Assembly (NCBI GenBank): GCA_002684855.1
Contig: NYWD01000038.1
Coordinates: 1 to 64,000 of the forward strand
Reading direction: 5' to 3'
Length of the DNA stretch: 64,000 bases
Source of the DNA: Planctomycetaceae bacterium
Lineage (GTDB): Bacteria; Planctomycetota; Phycisphaerae; Phycisphaerales; SM1A02
The position numbers and the translations under genes are program-made. Under the pieces are notes generated by a model. The model had not been told where the DNA came from, did no database searches, and saw only the letters and a program-made list of their open reading frames with translations. Shown here in pieces: positions 1-13,871 of this stretch; position 1 is the first letter of the stretch, and every line of letters starts with the position of its first letter.

Positions 1-21
1 GGCGGCGTGACGGACTCCCGT

Positions 22-3997
<3,976 letters not shown>

Positions 3998-4360
3998 GGT
4001 GTAATCCCGGGAAGTGGTTGAAGTGGGGTACGCGGTCACGTCGGCGGCCTCGGTCGCCGGTCTGGGTTCATCGTCAAAACGGCGGTCGAGGACCACTTCT
4101 ATGCGTTCGGAGACCCAATATTCGGGATTCGATCGTGAAGGCGGTTCGCGACGAGGTGCTCGAGGACGCGCCGTCCCCGCGGAATCGCGTTTCGTCATGG
4201 GTCGGCACGGCACGAGAATCGCCCTTATCGCACCGTACGGCGGGATTTTGTTGCCGGCTTCGGCCGAAAAAACCGACCTTGAGATGAGCGGGGTGATAAA
4301 GTTGACGATTCGGCGACATCCATCCCGAACTCCCCTTGTCCGCCTTTTCAGGAGCCCCTC

Positions 4361-5602
4361 GTGAATCACGTCGACACCATCGCCGCCCCCGGATCCGGGA
4401 TCTCCACCAACCCGCCCACGGCGACCCCGGAGGAGTGCGCCCAGCTCGCCGCCGATGTCGAGGCGTACTGCCAGGAGATCCGACCCCTCGAGGAGATCGC
4501 CTACCTCGAGCACGAGCCCAATCCCGCGATCGCGGAGCTCGCGAAGAAGTACAACATGCTCGGGATGTCGATGCCGAAGAAGTACGGCGGACGGGCGGTC
4601 GACAGCCTCACCTACGCCCGGGCCCTGATCAGGATCAACCGGGAGGGAACCGGCGTCCGGACCTTCTTCTCGGGCCACACCTCGATCGGCCAGTACCCCA
4701 TCCTGAAGTACGGCACGGAGGAGCAGAAGGACCGGTACCTCCCCGCGTCCTGCCGCGGAGAATGCACCCTCGCGTTCGGGCTCACCGAGCCCGACGCCGG
4801 CTCGAACCCGCTCGAGGGGACCTGCACCTGGCGCCGGGAGGGCGACAAGTTCATCCTCAACGGGGTGAAGTACCTGATCTCGAACGGATCGATCGCCGAC
4901 GCGGTGCTCGTGTTCGCCTTCCCCGAGGGTTCGACCGGTTCCGAGCGACGGATGAGTGCCTTCATCGTCGACACCGCCGGCGACACGTTCGAGGCCGAGG
5001 CGCTCCACGCCAAGCCCGGCATGTACACCTCCGACACCGCGATGTTCGAGATGACCGAGCACCCGATCAGCGGCGACAACATGCTCGGCGAGGAAGGCAA
5101 CGGCTTCCGGATCGCGATGCACACGCTCGTGTCCGGTCGTCTCTCGGTGGCCTCCGGCTGCCTCGGCACCATCGAGGACTGTCTCGAGGAGTGCCTCCGG
5201 TACGCCCGGGAGCGTGAACAGCACGGGAAGCCCATCGGCAAGCACCAGCTCGTGCAGCAGCACATCGCCCGCATCGAGATGATGCGTTCCACCGCCGACG
5301 CCCTCATCGAGCGCGCCGCCATCGCGAAGGACAAGTCCGACGCGGCCCCCGGGGACAAGGAGGAGCTCGCGCGGGCGGACTTCGCCATCGCGGAGGCCAA
5401 GTACTGGGCGAGCAACGCCGCGTGGGAAGCGGTCGACCGGGCCGTCCAGATCTTCGGTGGCCGCGGATGGAGCGAGCTCTATCGCCCGTTCCGACACCTC
5501 CAGGACGTCCGCGTCTGCCGGATCTACGAGGGCACCGACGAGATCATGCAGCTCAAGATCGCCAGCTCGCTGCTCGGCAAGGAATTCGCGGCCTTCGGCT
5601 GA
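4361..5602 (+). CDS. acyl-CoA dehydrogenase family protein
   Basis: AFGLTEPDAGSNP, QIFGGRGWSELYRPFRHLQDVRVCRIYEGTDEIMQLKIA; GTG start (MNHVDTIAAPGSG). Confidence 0.9.
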   Translation: MNHVDTIAAPGSGISTNPPTATPEECAQLAADVEAYCQEIRPLEEIAYLEHEPNPAIAELAKKYNMLGMSMPKKYGGRAVDSLTYARALIRINREGTGVRTFFSGHTSIGQYPILKYGTEEQKDRYLPASCRGECTLAFGLTEPDAGSNPLEGTCTWRREGDKFILNGVKYLISNGSIADAVLVFAFPEGSTGSERRMSAFIVDTAGDTFEAEALHAKPGMYTSDTAMFEMTEHPISGDNMLGEEGNGFRIAMHTLVSGRLSVASGCLGTIEDCLEECLRYAREREQHGKPIGKHQLVQQHIARIEMMRSTADALIERAAIAKDKSDAAPGDKEELARADFAIAEAKYWASNAAWEAVDRAVQIFGGRGWSELYRPFRHLQDVRVCRIYEGTDEIMQLKIASSLLGKEFAAFG

Positions 5603-5747
5603 TCGGGCCCGATTCCAGCGACATGGATCGACGACGGCCTCGCCTCGCGGCGGGGCCGTCCGTCTTTTCCAGCGTTCGCCGTGCGGACGGTGGGATCCCG
5701 CCGGTCGTCGGCGGGCGACGCCGCAGGAGATCGGTGACCCGGTCCGC

Positions 5748-6224
5748 TCAGTCGTTTCCGGCGTCTTCGGTCTCGATGGCCGCCCGCATCGCCTCGAAGC
5801 CCTGCTTGATGACCTGGTCGGCGGCCGACCGGATGATCGTCGTGCCCAGCGCGGCGACGAGACCGGACATCTTCATGATCTCCGCCTCCCATGCGAGGCT
5901 GGTGCTCTCGCCGTCCTCGTGCGGAGAGAGATCCATCGTCGATTTCACGCTGAACGCGGTACCGATGCCCTTCGCGTGGACGTCGATGATCACGCGTTCG
6001 TGCGGGACGTGCTCGACGAGGGTGAAGTCCTGCTTCAGGTTCGTCCGTATGAAGCTGAACCCGGGTCTCACCGTGGTCTTCACGGTGGCGTCGCTGGTGC
6101 GTTCGCTCTTGACGAGGCCGGGGACGATCTTCACGAGTTCCTCGAGGTTCACGAGGAACTCGTGCACCCTGCGGGGTGACGCCTTGAGGATCTCGATGCC
6201 GGAGAATGGTTCGTGCGTGCTCAT
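5748..6224 (-). CDS. SRPBCC/CoxG-like family protein
   Basis: 158 aa, MSTHEPFSGIEILKASPRRVHEFLVNLEELVKIVPGLVKSE..., START/SRPBCC-like pattern. Confidence 0.55.
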   Translation of the reverse strand: MSTHEPFSGIEILKASPRRVHEFLVNLEELVKIVPGLVKSERTSDATVKTTVRPGFSFIRTNLKQDFTLVEHVPHERVIIDVHAKGIGTAFSVKSTMDLSPHEDGESTSLAWEAEIMKMSGLVAALGTTIIRSAADQVIKQGFEAMRAAIETEDAGND

Positions 6225-6266
6225 GGGAGACCGATCATACGCGAATGGACGACGGAGCCGTTCGGT

Positions 6267-6881
6267 TCACGAGTCCCCGGGGGCGGTCGGGCTGGTGGGT
6301 GACGGGGCCGTGCCGGCGGTCCGGAGTCCATTCGCGACCTCCAGGAGCTCGAGCAGGCGCTTCGGGGAGTACCCCTGATCCCAGAACCATCGAATCCGGC
6401 CGCGTTCGTCGAGCAGCAGGATCCGGCCGTTGCCGCCGTCTTCGGTCCCGGTGAGCGCCTGGACGCGTTCCGCGTCGTCGCCGTACAGGGTGACCACGGC
6501 GTTCCAGTCCTCGGCGGGGATCCCCGCACGCATCCCGTCGTCGATCGTGCCGCGGAGGAAGGTCGACGGAAACCAGCCGACGATCGCGGGCACCTCGATC
6601 ACGCGAATGTCCGCCTCGGCCTGGACGAAGCCGAGGGTCCATCGGTCGAGGTCGAACTGGGTGCGCTGGAGATAACCGACCATCAGGATCGCCGGCTCGC
6701 CCGAGACCGCGGCGGGAAGTTCGACCTGCCGGCCCTCGAGCGATTCGCCACGAACCGGCGGGAACGCGTCGCCCGTCGGATCGCGATTGGGGATCGGACT
6801 CGAGCAGCTGGTGAGCGACGCCGTCACCCCGCCGACCGCGAGGGCGATGCCGAACAGCACGATTCTTCTTCGAGACGACAT
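6267..6881 (-). CDS. predicted lipoprotein, thioredoxin/peroxiredoxin-like fold
   Basis: Lipobox near GVTASLTSCSS; AILMVGYLQRTQFDLDRWTLGF... RILLLDERGRIRWFWDQGYSPKRLLELL. Confidence 0.5.
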   Translation of the reverse strand: MSSRRRIVLFGIALAVGGVTASLTSCSSPIPNRDPTGDAFPPVRGESLEGRQVELPAAVSGEPAILMVGYLQRTQFDLDRWTLGFVQAEADIRVIEVPAIVGWFPSTFLRGTIDDGMRAGIPAEDWNAVVTLYGDDAERVQALTGTEDGGNGRILLLDERGRIRWFWDQGYSPKRLLELLEVANGLRTAGTAPSPTSPTAPGDS

Positions 6882-6990
6882 GGACGGGGCTCCTCGGCGG
6901 CGGTCGGGGATCGAAGTCCGGCGCCGGCCGTCGTACCATAGGCGAGCGACCCGTCTCGAGCCGGGGTCGCGACCGGAGACCGATTCCGTG

Positions 6991-8472
6991 ATGGGTAACG
7001 CTTCCTTAAAGATCGCCCGATCCGTGTGTTCCCGGCGTGCCGGAACGGTCCTTGCGTCGACGATCATCGTCGCCGCCGCGACGATGGTGGCGGGTTGCGG
7101 CGGTGACGGGACCTCCGAGTCGGTCGAAGCGCGTCCGTCGCTCCCCACGCCGAGCGATCTGGAGGGCTACGACGCCGGGGTCCGCATGGAGGTGATCGCG
7201 GCGCTGCAGCGGCTCGAAGCGGCGGAGACGGATCCCGTCGCCTGGTCTCGTCTCGGGGATCTCTACCTCGCCCACGACCGTCCGGCCCTCGCGATCGAGT
7301 GTTACGACGCGAGCCTCCTGCTCGAGCCGGACGGCGTCAGGCCGCGATATCTGCGGGCCTGGGCGCACCACGACCAGGGGGCGCTCGACGAGGCGCGAGC
7401 CGACATCGAGCGGGTGATCGAACTCGATCCCGGGGCCACGCATCCGAAGTGGCGTGCGGCCGGGTGGCTGGTCGAGGCGGGGGAGCTCGAGGCGGCGGCG
7501 ACGCTCGCGGAGGCGTCGATCACGCCGCCCGACGTCGACCTGAACGGCGTGCGGATGCTGGCCTCCATCCGGCTCGACCAGGGGCGACCGGAGGACTGCG
7601 TGGAGCTGCTCGAACCCCTGGTCCGGAGTCGCCCGAAGGATCGTGGTTCCCACTACGTTCTCGGCCGCGCGAAGCAGATGCTCGGCCGGACGGAGGAGGC
7701 TGCGCGGCATCTTCGTCTCGCCGGCGACGCACGTTCGACCTTCGGTGATCCCTGGCTCAATGAAGTGATGGCCCGGAGGGCCGATCTCGCGGCCCGGCTC
7801 ATCACGGTCCAGCAGAGATCGAACGAGGATCGTCACGACGAGGCGATGGACCTGCTCCGATCGCTGTCGGAGATGTACGGCCCGCGCCGGGAGATCCGAT
7901 ACGCGGAACTCGTCGTGCTGGCGAACCGCGGGGACCACGCAGGACTGCTCGAGGCGGTTCCGGCGCTCGTCGAGGACGAGCCGGCCTGGGCGCTGCCGCG
8001 ATTCCGGGAGGCGCAGTCCGCGCTGGCGGTCGCCCGTGCCGTCGTCCCACCGGACGTCGAGGGCGTGTCGCGGGCGGTCGACGCGGCGGAGACTGGAATC
8101 GCACTCGCCCCGGGAGCGGTCGAAGGGCACGAGCTGCTCGGCGAGGCGCTGGGGACCGGAGGACGCTGGTTCGAGGCCGCCGAGGCCTACCGACGTTGCG
8201 TCGACATCGCGCCGTTCGTGGCGCGGCATCACGTCCAGCTCGCCGATGCGCTGGCGCGATCGGGCGATCCGATGGCCGCGGTGACCGTGGTCGACGCGAT
8301 GGACCGCGACTTCGGTCGATCGGTGGATGCCGCCCTCGTCCGGGCCCGGGCGTTCGTCCTGTTCGGTCGGATCGACGAGGCACGGGCGATTCTCGAACAG
8401 TGCCGGCGCGCGCTGCCCGGACATCCGGGGATCCCGCGGACCGATGCCGCGATCCGGAGGGGACGTCCTTGA
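6991..8472 (+). CDS. TPR-repeat lipoprotein
   Basis: Signal/lipobox TMVAGCGGDG; repeated TPR-like helices (WSRLGDLYLAHDRPALAIECYDASLLLEPDGVRPRYL...). Confidence 0.75.
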   Translation: MGNASLKIARSVCSRRAGTVLASTIIVAAATMVAGCGGDGTSESVEARPSLPTPSDLEGYDAGVRMEVIAALQRLEAAETDPVAWSRLGDLYLAHDRPALAIECYDASLLLEPDGVRPRYLRAWAHHDQGALDEARADIERVIELDPGATHPKWRAAGWLVEAGELEAAATLAEASITPPDVDLNGVRMLASIRLDQGRPEDCVELLEPLVRSRPKDRGSHYVLGRAKQMLGRTEEAARHLRLAGDARSTFGDPWLNEVMARRADLAARLITVQQRSNEDRHDEAMDLLRSLSEMYGPRREIRYAELVVLANRGDHAGLLEAVPALVEDEPAWALPRFREAQSALAVARAVVPPDVEGVSRAVDAAETGIALAPGAVEGHELLGEALGTGGRWFEAAEAYRRCVDIAPFVARHHVQLADALARSGDPMAAVTVVDAMDRDFGRSVDAALVRARAFVLFGRIDEARAILEQCRRALPGHPGIPRTDAAIRRGRP

Positions 8473-10196
8473 GGTCCTGGAGATACATCGGCCCGGCGTT
8501 GGCGGGATGTGCGACGGCCCTGTCCGGTCTCGCGGGATGCGGCGACTCCGGGCCGGTCGCGCCGGCGACCGAGGCGGGCGTCTCCGACGAGCCCCTCGAC
8601 GCCGAGGCGACCGCCGATCCGGCCTGGTTCCGCGAATCCGCGGCGCCGCGGGGACTGGACTTCCGGTTGGAGGCCCGATTGGCCGAGACACCCCGCCTGC
8701 CCGAGATCGTGCCCGGCGGCGGGGCGGCGCTGGACTTCGACGACGACGGCTGGTTGGACCTCTATCTGCTGCAGGCCACGGGCGCAGGAGGAAACCGTCT
8801 CTTCCGGAATCTGGGGGAGGGCCGGTTCGTGGACGTGACCGAGGGGAGCGGGCTCGCGGACGGAGGATTCGGGATGGGGGTCGCGACGGACGACTACGAC
8901 GGGGACGGGGACGTCGATCTCTTCGTGGCGAACTTCGGCGCCGACCGGCTCTTTCGCAACGACGGCGATGGACGGTTCGTCGACGTCACCGACGAGGCGG
9001 GCGTCGGTCATCCGGGTTTCGGGGCCAGCGCGGCCTTCTTCGACGCGGACGGCGACGGCGATCCCGACCTCTACGTCACGAACTACGTCGACTGGTCCGA
9101 CGCGACCGAACTCGAATGCCGCAATCGCACCGGGCGGCTCGACTACTGTCCGCCGGCTCGCTACGACGCGCCGACGGCGGATGTGTTCTATCGGAACGAC
9201 GGGGATGGGACGTTCACCGACGTGTCCGAGGAGAGCGGCATCGCCTCGGCGCTCGGAACCGGGCTCGGGGTGGTCGCGGTCGACTTCGACGGGGACGGCC
9301 GACGCGACGTCTTCGTGGCCAACGACGGCATGCCGGATCATCTCTGGGTCAACCAGGGCGATCTCCGGTTCAGTGAGCAGGCGATGCAGCGCGGCTGTGA
9401 TCGTGATCTCAGCGGCGTCGCCAAGGCCGGCATGGGCGTGTCCTCCGAGGACGTCGATGACGACGGTGATCCCGATCTCATCGTGTGCAATCTCGGTGGG
9501 GAGTCGGATTCGTTCTATCTGAACGACGGAGGACGGTTCCTCGATGCGACGAACCGGTCGGGGCTCGGATCGGCGAGCCGGCACTTCACCCGATTCGGAC
9601 TTGGATTCGTCGACTTCGACAACGATGGAATCCTCGATCTCTACGCGGCGAACGGTCGCGTCGGCGCGAGCGACGATCCAGACGCCACGGATCCCTACGC
9701 GGAGCCGGATCTCCTCCTTCGAGGTGACGGCAGGCGGTACCTGCCGGTGCGTCCGGCGGGTGGGACCGATCCGACGCCCGAGCGGACCAGCCGTGGAGCG
9801 ATCTTCGGTGATTTCGACAACGACGGCGGGCAGGACGTGGTGGTGCTCGATCTGGGTGGACCGGTGCGATTCCTCAGGAACGTCATGCCGACCCGGGGTG
9901 GATGGCTGACGGTCGACGTCCGGGACGAGGCGGGGGCGCCGGCGATCGGCGCAGAGGTCCGGGCCGAGATCGACGGCCGGACGGTCACGAGACGCATCCG
10001 GACCGATTCGAGCTATCTGACCGCCCAGGACCCACGGGCGCACTTCGGCCTCGGTGGACTCGATTCCATCCCGTCGCTGGAGATCACCTGGCCCGACGGC
10101 TCCACGCGGATCCTCCGGGACGTCGAGGCGGACCGGATCCTCCGTGTCGATGCGGGGGATCGCGGAGACGAATCGGCCTCCGCCGGCGTTCGTTAG
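8469..10196 (+). CDS. FG-GAP/VCBS-repeat lipoprotein with ASPIC/UnbV-like C-terminus (CRTAC1-like)
   Basis: TTG start overlaps the upstream stop (TTGA); lipobox ALSGLAGC; DFDDDGWLDLYLLQ, DYDGDGDVDLFVANFG, DFDNDGILDLYAANG repeats; C-terminal ITWPDGSTRIL. Confidence 0.85.
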   Translation: MRSWRYIGPALAGCATALSGLAGCGDSGPVAPATEAGVSDEPLDAEATADPAWFRESAAPRGLDFRLEARLAETPRLPEIVPGGGAALDFDDDGWLDLYLLQATGAGGNRLFRNLGEGRFVDVTEGSGLADGGFGMGVATDDYDGDGDVDLFVANFGADRLFRNDGDGRFVDVTDEAGVGHPGFGASAAFFDADGDGDPDLYVTNYVDWSDATELECRNRTGRLDYCPPARYDAPTADVFYRNDGDGTFTDVSEESGIASALGTGLGVVAVDFDGDGRRDVFVANDGMPDHLWVNQGDLRFSEQAMQRGCDRDLSGVAKAGMGVSSEDVDDDGDPDLIVCNLGGESDSFYLNDGGRFLDATNRSGLGSASRHFTRFGLGFVDFDNDGILDLYAANGRVGASDDPDATDPYAEPDLLLRGDGRRYLPVRPAGGTDPTPERTSRGAIFGDFDNDGGQDVVVLDLGGPVRFLRNVMPTRGGWLTVDVRDEAGAPAIGAEVRAEIDGRTVTRRIRTDSSYLTAQDPRAHFGLGGLDSIPSLEITWPDGSTRILRDVEADRILRVDAGDRGDESASAGVR

Positions 10197-10205
10197 GCTG
10201 GCGTC

Positions 10206-10769
10206 ATGTCAACGCCGAAGATCCACGCCACGACCATTCTCTGCGTCCGCGACGATCGCGGTGTCGCCATCGCCGGCGACGGCCAGGTGACGCTGGGCGA
10301 CGTCGTCGCGAAGTCCTCCGCCTGCAAGATCCGTCGACTCCCGGAGGTGGGGGCGGATCGGCGCGGGGTGCTGGCCGGTTTCGCAGGCGGTGCCGCGGAC
10401 GCCTTCGCCCTGCTGGAACGATTCGAGGCGAGGTTGAAGGGATCGCCCGTGAATCTCCTGAAGGCGGCGGCGGAACTCGCCCGTGACTGGAGAACGGATC
10501 GCGCGCTGCGACGTCTCGAGGCGATGATGATCGTCGCGGATCTCGAACGCACGCTCGTGGTGAGCGGGCAGGGGGATCTCATCGAACCCGACGACGGGGT
10601 GGCCGCGATCGGATCCGGCGGGAATCACGCCCTCGCGGCCGCCCGTGCGCTTCGACGATGCACGGAACTCCCGCCGGCCGAGGTCTGCCGTTCCTCGATG
10701 GCGATCGCGGGCGAACTGTGCATCTACACGAACGACGAGATCTCACTCGAGGAGATCGTCTTCGCCTGA
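10206..10769 (+). CDS. hslV: ATP-dependent protease peptidase subunit HslV
   Basis: [45 protein letters not shown]...[21 protein letters not shown]. Confidence 0.95.
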   Translation: MSTPKIHATTILCVRDDRGVAIAGDGQVTLGDVVAKSSACKIRRLPEVGADRRGVLAGFAGGAADAFALLERFEARLKGSPVNLLKAAAELARDWRTDRALRRLEAMMIVADLERTLVVSGQGDLIEPDDGVAAIGSGGNHALAAARALRRCTELPPAEVCRSSMAIAGELCIYTNDEISLEEIVFA

Positions 10770-11045
10770 CTCGGCCGTCTTCGGCTCGGGCCGGCCGCCC
10801 GACCGGCGGTACTCCGCGCGATTGGCGGCATAGGACGCCGGCGAGATCGGAAGGTCGATCGGCTCGCCCTCCCGCTTCAGCGAGTGGAGCTTCTGCAGGA
10901 ACGGGACGCACCACTGGCAGCCGGTGCCGGCGCCGAGACAGTCGGCGAGGCGGCTCGCCACCGGAGGATCCTCGCGATTCAGGAAGGTGCGGACCTTTCG
11001 AAGGCTCACGCGAAAGCAGAGGCAGACGTGATCGTCGGGATCCAT
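10743..11045 (-). CDS. BFD-like [2Fe-2S]-binding domain protein
   Basis: Cysteine pattern CLCFRV...[13 protein letters not shown] typical of bacterioferritin-associated ferredoxin-like domains. Confidence 0.65.
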   Translation of the reverse strand: MDPDDHVCLCFRVSLRKVRTFLNREDPPVASRLADCLGAGTGCQWCVPFLQKLHSLKREGEPIDLPISPASYAANRAEYRRSGGRPEPKTAESGEDDLLE

Positions 11046-11081
11046 GTTCGCTCCGGGGAATGAGCCGCGTGTCCGCGTGAA

Positions 11082-11876
11082 TCAGGGCTTCGTCGCCGGC
11101 GGATCCTCGGTCGTCCGGATCCTCGACGAGAGTCCCTGGAAATCGAAGCGCCAGGTGAGCTCGGCCATCGTCCCGATGAAGGGCGGATTGTCGAACGGGC
11201 CGGGGCTGAAACGGGTTTCGTCGAACCGGATCGCGGGAATGAAGACGCCGCCGAGCAGCAGGGTGGGATCCTCGTCGCCGGCCCGGGGACGTCGGGCCCG
11301 TTCGATGGCTCGATTCGGCACGACGATCTCGAAGGTGCCACCGACGGGTTCGTCTCGATCGACGTCCCATGGCTGGAAGGTGACGAACTGATCGATGGAG
11401 GACTTCGGCCGGAGATCGACGATCCGGACCGGCCAGTCCACCCGGCTGCGGAAGGCGCGATTCGTGGAGGCGATCCACTTCTTCAGCCAGCGGACGTATC
11501 GAACTCCGTCCGCCTCGCTCGTCTTCGCGGTGGGCAGCGGCTCGGGTGCCGTCGCGACCGCGGTGGCGTACGCCTGGCGGATCGCCTCGATGCGTCCCGC
11601 CGGACTGGCCTTCGCGGGTGGCGCGACCTTCGAAGCGGTGACGGGCGTCGATGCGGATCCGGTCGCCGCCGCCGTGGCCAGCGACTTCTCGAGTTCCGCG
11701 ATGCGGGCGAGTGCCGCGGCCAGCGCGGTCTCGAGGTCGATCACCCGGGCCTGCAGCCGTTCGTTCTCCCGGGCGAGATCCCCGTCCGTGTTCTGGGCGA
11801 AGGTCGCGGGGGTCGCGACGCCGCAGAGAAGCGACGCGAAGCCGACGGCGAGGATGGGGCGGATCGAGAGATGCAT
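11082..11876 (-). CDS. hypothetical secreted protein with N-terminal coiled coil
   Basis: Signal peptide MHLSIRPILAVGFASLLCGVATPATFA, then heptad-rich ENERLQARVIDLETALAAALARIAELEKSLA. Confidence 0.6.
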   Translation of the reverse strand: MHLSIRPILAVGFASLLCGVATPATFAQNTDGDLARENERLQARVIDLETALAAALARIAELEKSLATAAATGSASTPVTASKVAPPAKASPAGRIEAIRQAYATAVATAPEPLPTAKTSEADGVRYVRWLKKWIASTNRAFRSRVDWPVRIVDLRPKSSIDQFVTFQPWDVDRDEPVGGTFEIVVPNRAIERARRPRAGDEDPTLLLGGVFIPAIRFDETRFSPGPFDNPPFIGTMAELTWRFDFQGLSSRIRTTEDPPATKP

Positions 11877-12089
11877 GGGGGTCTCCTGGCGGCGAAATCG
11901 TGGTTCGGGCGATCTTCGTCCGATACGTCGGAACGAGCCGCCGGTTTGAGAATCGACCGGATTCCCCTCCTGACTTCAGGGGGCGGGCACGCGCGGGTCG
12001 GGATCGCGGTCTTCTGGTGGACCTTCGAGGGTGCTATCCTTGAAACGGCCCGAAATCCGAACGACCAGTCTCCGAGGGAATCATCGCCG

Positions 12090-13070
12090 ATGAACGAGAT
12101 CCAGACGCTCATCCGACTCGCGACACGTCGCCTCACCCTGGCAAGGTTTCTCGAGACCCTCGCCGGCGGCGCGGTGGTGGGGCTCGCCGCGCTCCTGCTC
12201 TGGGCCCTGGCGACCAAGGCGGTACCGCTCCTGGTCACCCCCTGGTGGGTTCCTGCGGCGATCGTCGCGGCCGTCGTGACCATCATCGCGATCGCCCGGG
12301 CCCTCGGGCCCGGCCGGGACCGGGTGTCGGTCGCCATCGCGATCGATCAACGTCTCGGTCTCGACGACCGGCTCAGCACCGCCGTCCAGATCGCGGATCG
12401 CGACGACCCGTTCGCGATCGCGGCGATCGCGGATGCGGCGTCGGCCGCCGGCCGGCCCGATGCTTCACGCCGGGTCGCCCGGGCCTTCCAGCCCTCCGCC
12501 CCACGCGGGTGGTGGGTCTCGCCGATGCTCCTGCTCTTCGTGGTCGGGGTCTGGACGCTGGTGCCGCAGGTGGATCTCTTCGCCGACGACCCCGACGCGG
12601 ACGACGTGGTGCTCGCCGAGACCAATCGGCAGGTCGAATCCGAGGTCGAGGAGCTGATCGCCATCATCGACGAGAACGAGATGCTCGCGACCGAGATGGA
12701 AGGCACCCTCGACGAGCTCGTGAACGGAACGGATGATCCCAGTTCGCTGGAGGATCCCCAGACTCCGGACGAGGTGCGGCGCGAAGCGATCCGGCAGGTG
12801 ACCGCGCTTCAGGATCGGCTTCGGGAGATCCTCGAAGGCGAGGATGCCAGGATGGATGCGACCCTTCGCGAATCGCTCGCGGAATTGAAGAACGAGGGAT
12901 CCGGGGACGCCGACGCCGATGAACTCGCGGAAGCGCTGGCGAAGGGCGATTTCAAGCAGGCGAAGGAGGCGTTCGAGCGACTTTCGGAGCGCATGGAATC
13001 GGGAGACATGTCGCCGGCGGAGGCGGAAGCCTTGAAGGACGCCCTCGAGGATCTCGCGAGGCAGCTGTAG
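12090..13070 (+). CDS. membrane-anchored coiled-coil protein, N-terminal part (DUF4175-like); ends at an in-frame TAG
   Basis: Two TM segments then acidic coiled coil; ends EDLARQL*, and the same frame continues directly into the next ORF. Confidence 0.7.
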   Translation: MNEIQTLIRLATRRLTLARFLETLAGGAVVGLAALLLWALATKAVPLLVTPWWVPAAIVAAVVTIIAIARALGPGRDRVSVAIAIDQRLGLDDRLSTAVQIADRDDPFAIAAIADAASAAGRPDASRRVARAFQPSAPRGWWVSPMLLLFVVGVWTLVPQVDLFADDPDADDVVLAETNRQVESEVEELIAIIDENEMLATEMEGTLDELVNGTDDPSSLEDPQTPDEVRREAIRQVTALQDRLREILEGEDARMDATLRESLAELKNEGSGDADADELAEALAKGDFKQAKEAFERLSERMESGDMSPAEAEALKDALEDLARQL

Positions 13071-13154
13071 GAGGCGTCGAAGAAGGCCAAGGATCTCGAG
13101 GACGCGCTCCGCAACGCGGGGCTCGACCCGGACCTCGCGAAGAATCCCGAGGCC

Positions 13155-13871
13155 ATGCAGCAGGCGATCGAGAACGCTTCGAACCTGAACGAGTCGCAGA
13201 AGCAGGCGCTCCAGGAAGCGGCCGCGGCGCAGCAGCAGGCCTCGGAGGCCATGCAGCAGATGTCCCAGGCGATGCAGCAGATGGCCCAGGGCGAGCAGCA
13301 GGGCCAGCAGCAGGGACAGGAGATGCTGAGCGAGATGGAGCGCATGCAGCAGATGCTGCAGCAGGCCCAGGCCGCGTCCGGACAATGCCAGGGCGCGTGC
13401 GACAAGATGGGGCAGGGGCTGTCCCAGTGGGCGCAGAATCTCGCACAGGGTCAGGGCGGAAGCCCGGGGCAGGGCCAGGGTCAGGGCCAGGGCCAGGGGC
13501 CCGGCATGAAGGGGCCCGGACAGGGCCAGGGGGGTCAGGCGCCGATCGCGCCGACCCCGACCGGAACCCGGATGCAGCGAGAGAAGGTGGAGAAGCGGAC
13601 GGGCGACATCATCGCCCGCGAAATGATCGAGGGGGAGCCGGTCGTGGGCGAGTCCAGAGCCCGGCTTCAGCGCCTGTCCGATCGAATCGAGCGTGGATTC
13701 GAGGAGGGCCTTCGCGAGGACCCGATTCCACCCCACCTTCGCGACGTCCACCAACACTATTTCGGGGAGCTGAAGAAGCGGATCGACGCGGTCCCGAAGG
13801 GGGCCCCCGAAGAGGCGGCGCCGGCCGCACCGGCAGCGCCCGCGAAGGAGCCCGGCCCCGAGGCGTCATGA
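13155..13871 (+). CDS. Gln/Gly-rich coiled-coil protein, C-terminal part of the interrupted upstream gene
   Basis: Same reading frame as 12090..13070; codons 13071-13154 read EASKKAKDLEDALRNAGLDPDLAKNPEA without another stop. ATG at 13155 is the only nearby start in the ORF track. Confidence 0.6.
   Translation: MQQAIENASNLNESQKQALQEAAAAQQQASEAMQQMSQAMQQMAQGEQQGQQQGQEMLSEMERMQQMLQQAQAASGQCQGACDKMGQGLSQWAQNLAQGQGGSPGQGQGQGQGQGPGMKGPGQGQGGQAPIAPTPTGTRMQREKVEKRTGDIIAREMIEGEPVVGESRARLQRLSDRIERGFEEGLREDPIPPHLRDVHQHYFGELKKRIDAVPKGAPEEAAPAAPAAPAKEPGPEAS
13440..13550. repeat. low-complexity GQ-encoding hexanucleotide tract (cagggc/caggg)
   Basis: Repeated cagggccagggtcagggccagggccagg encoding GQGQGQGQGQ. 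Confidence 0.8.

Noticed and set aside
13440-13550. Short cagggc tandem units as a possible CRISPR or VNTR locus
   Set aside because: They encode an in-frame GQ-rich linker; the units are 6 nt with no spacers.
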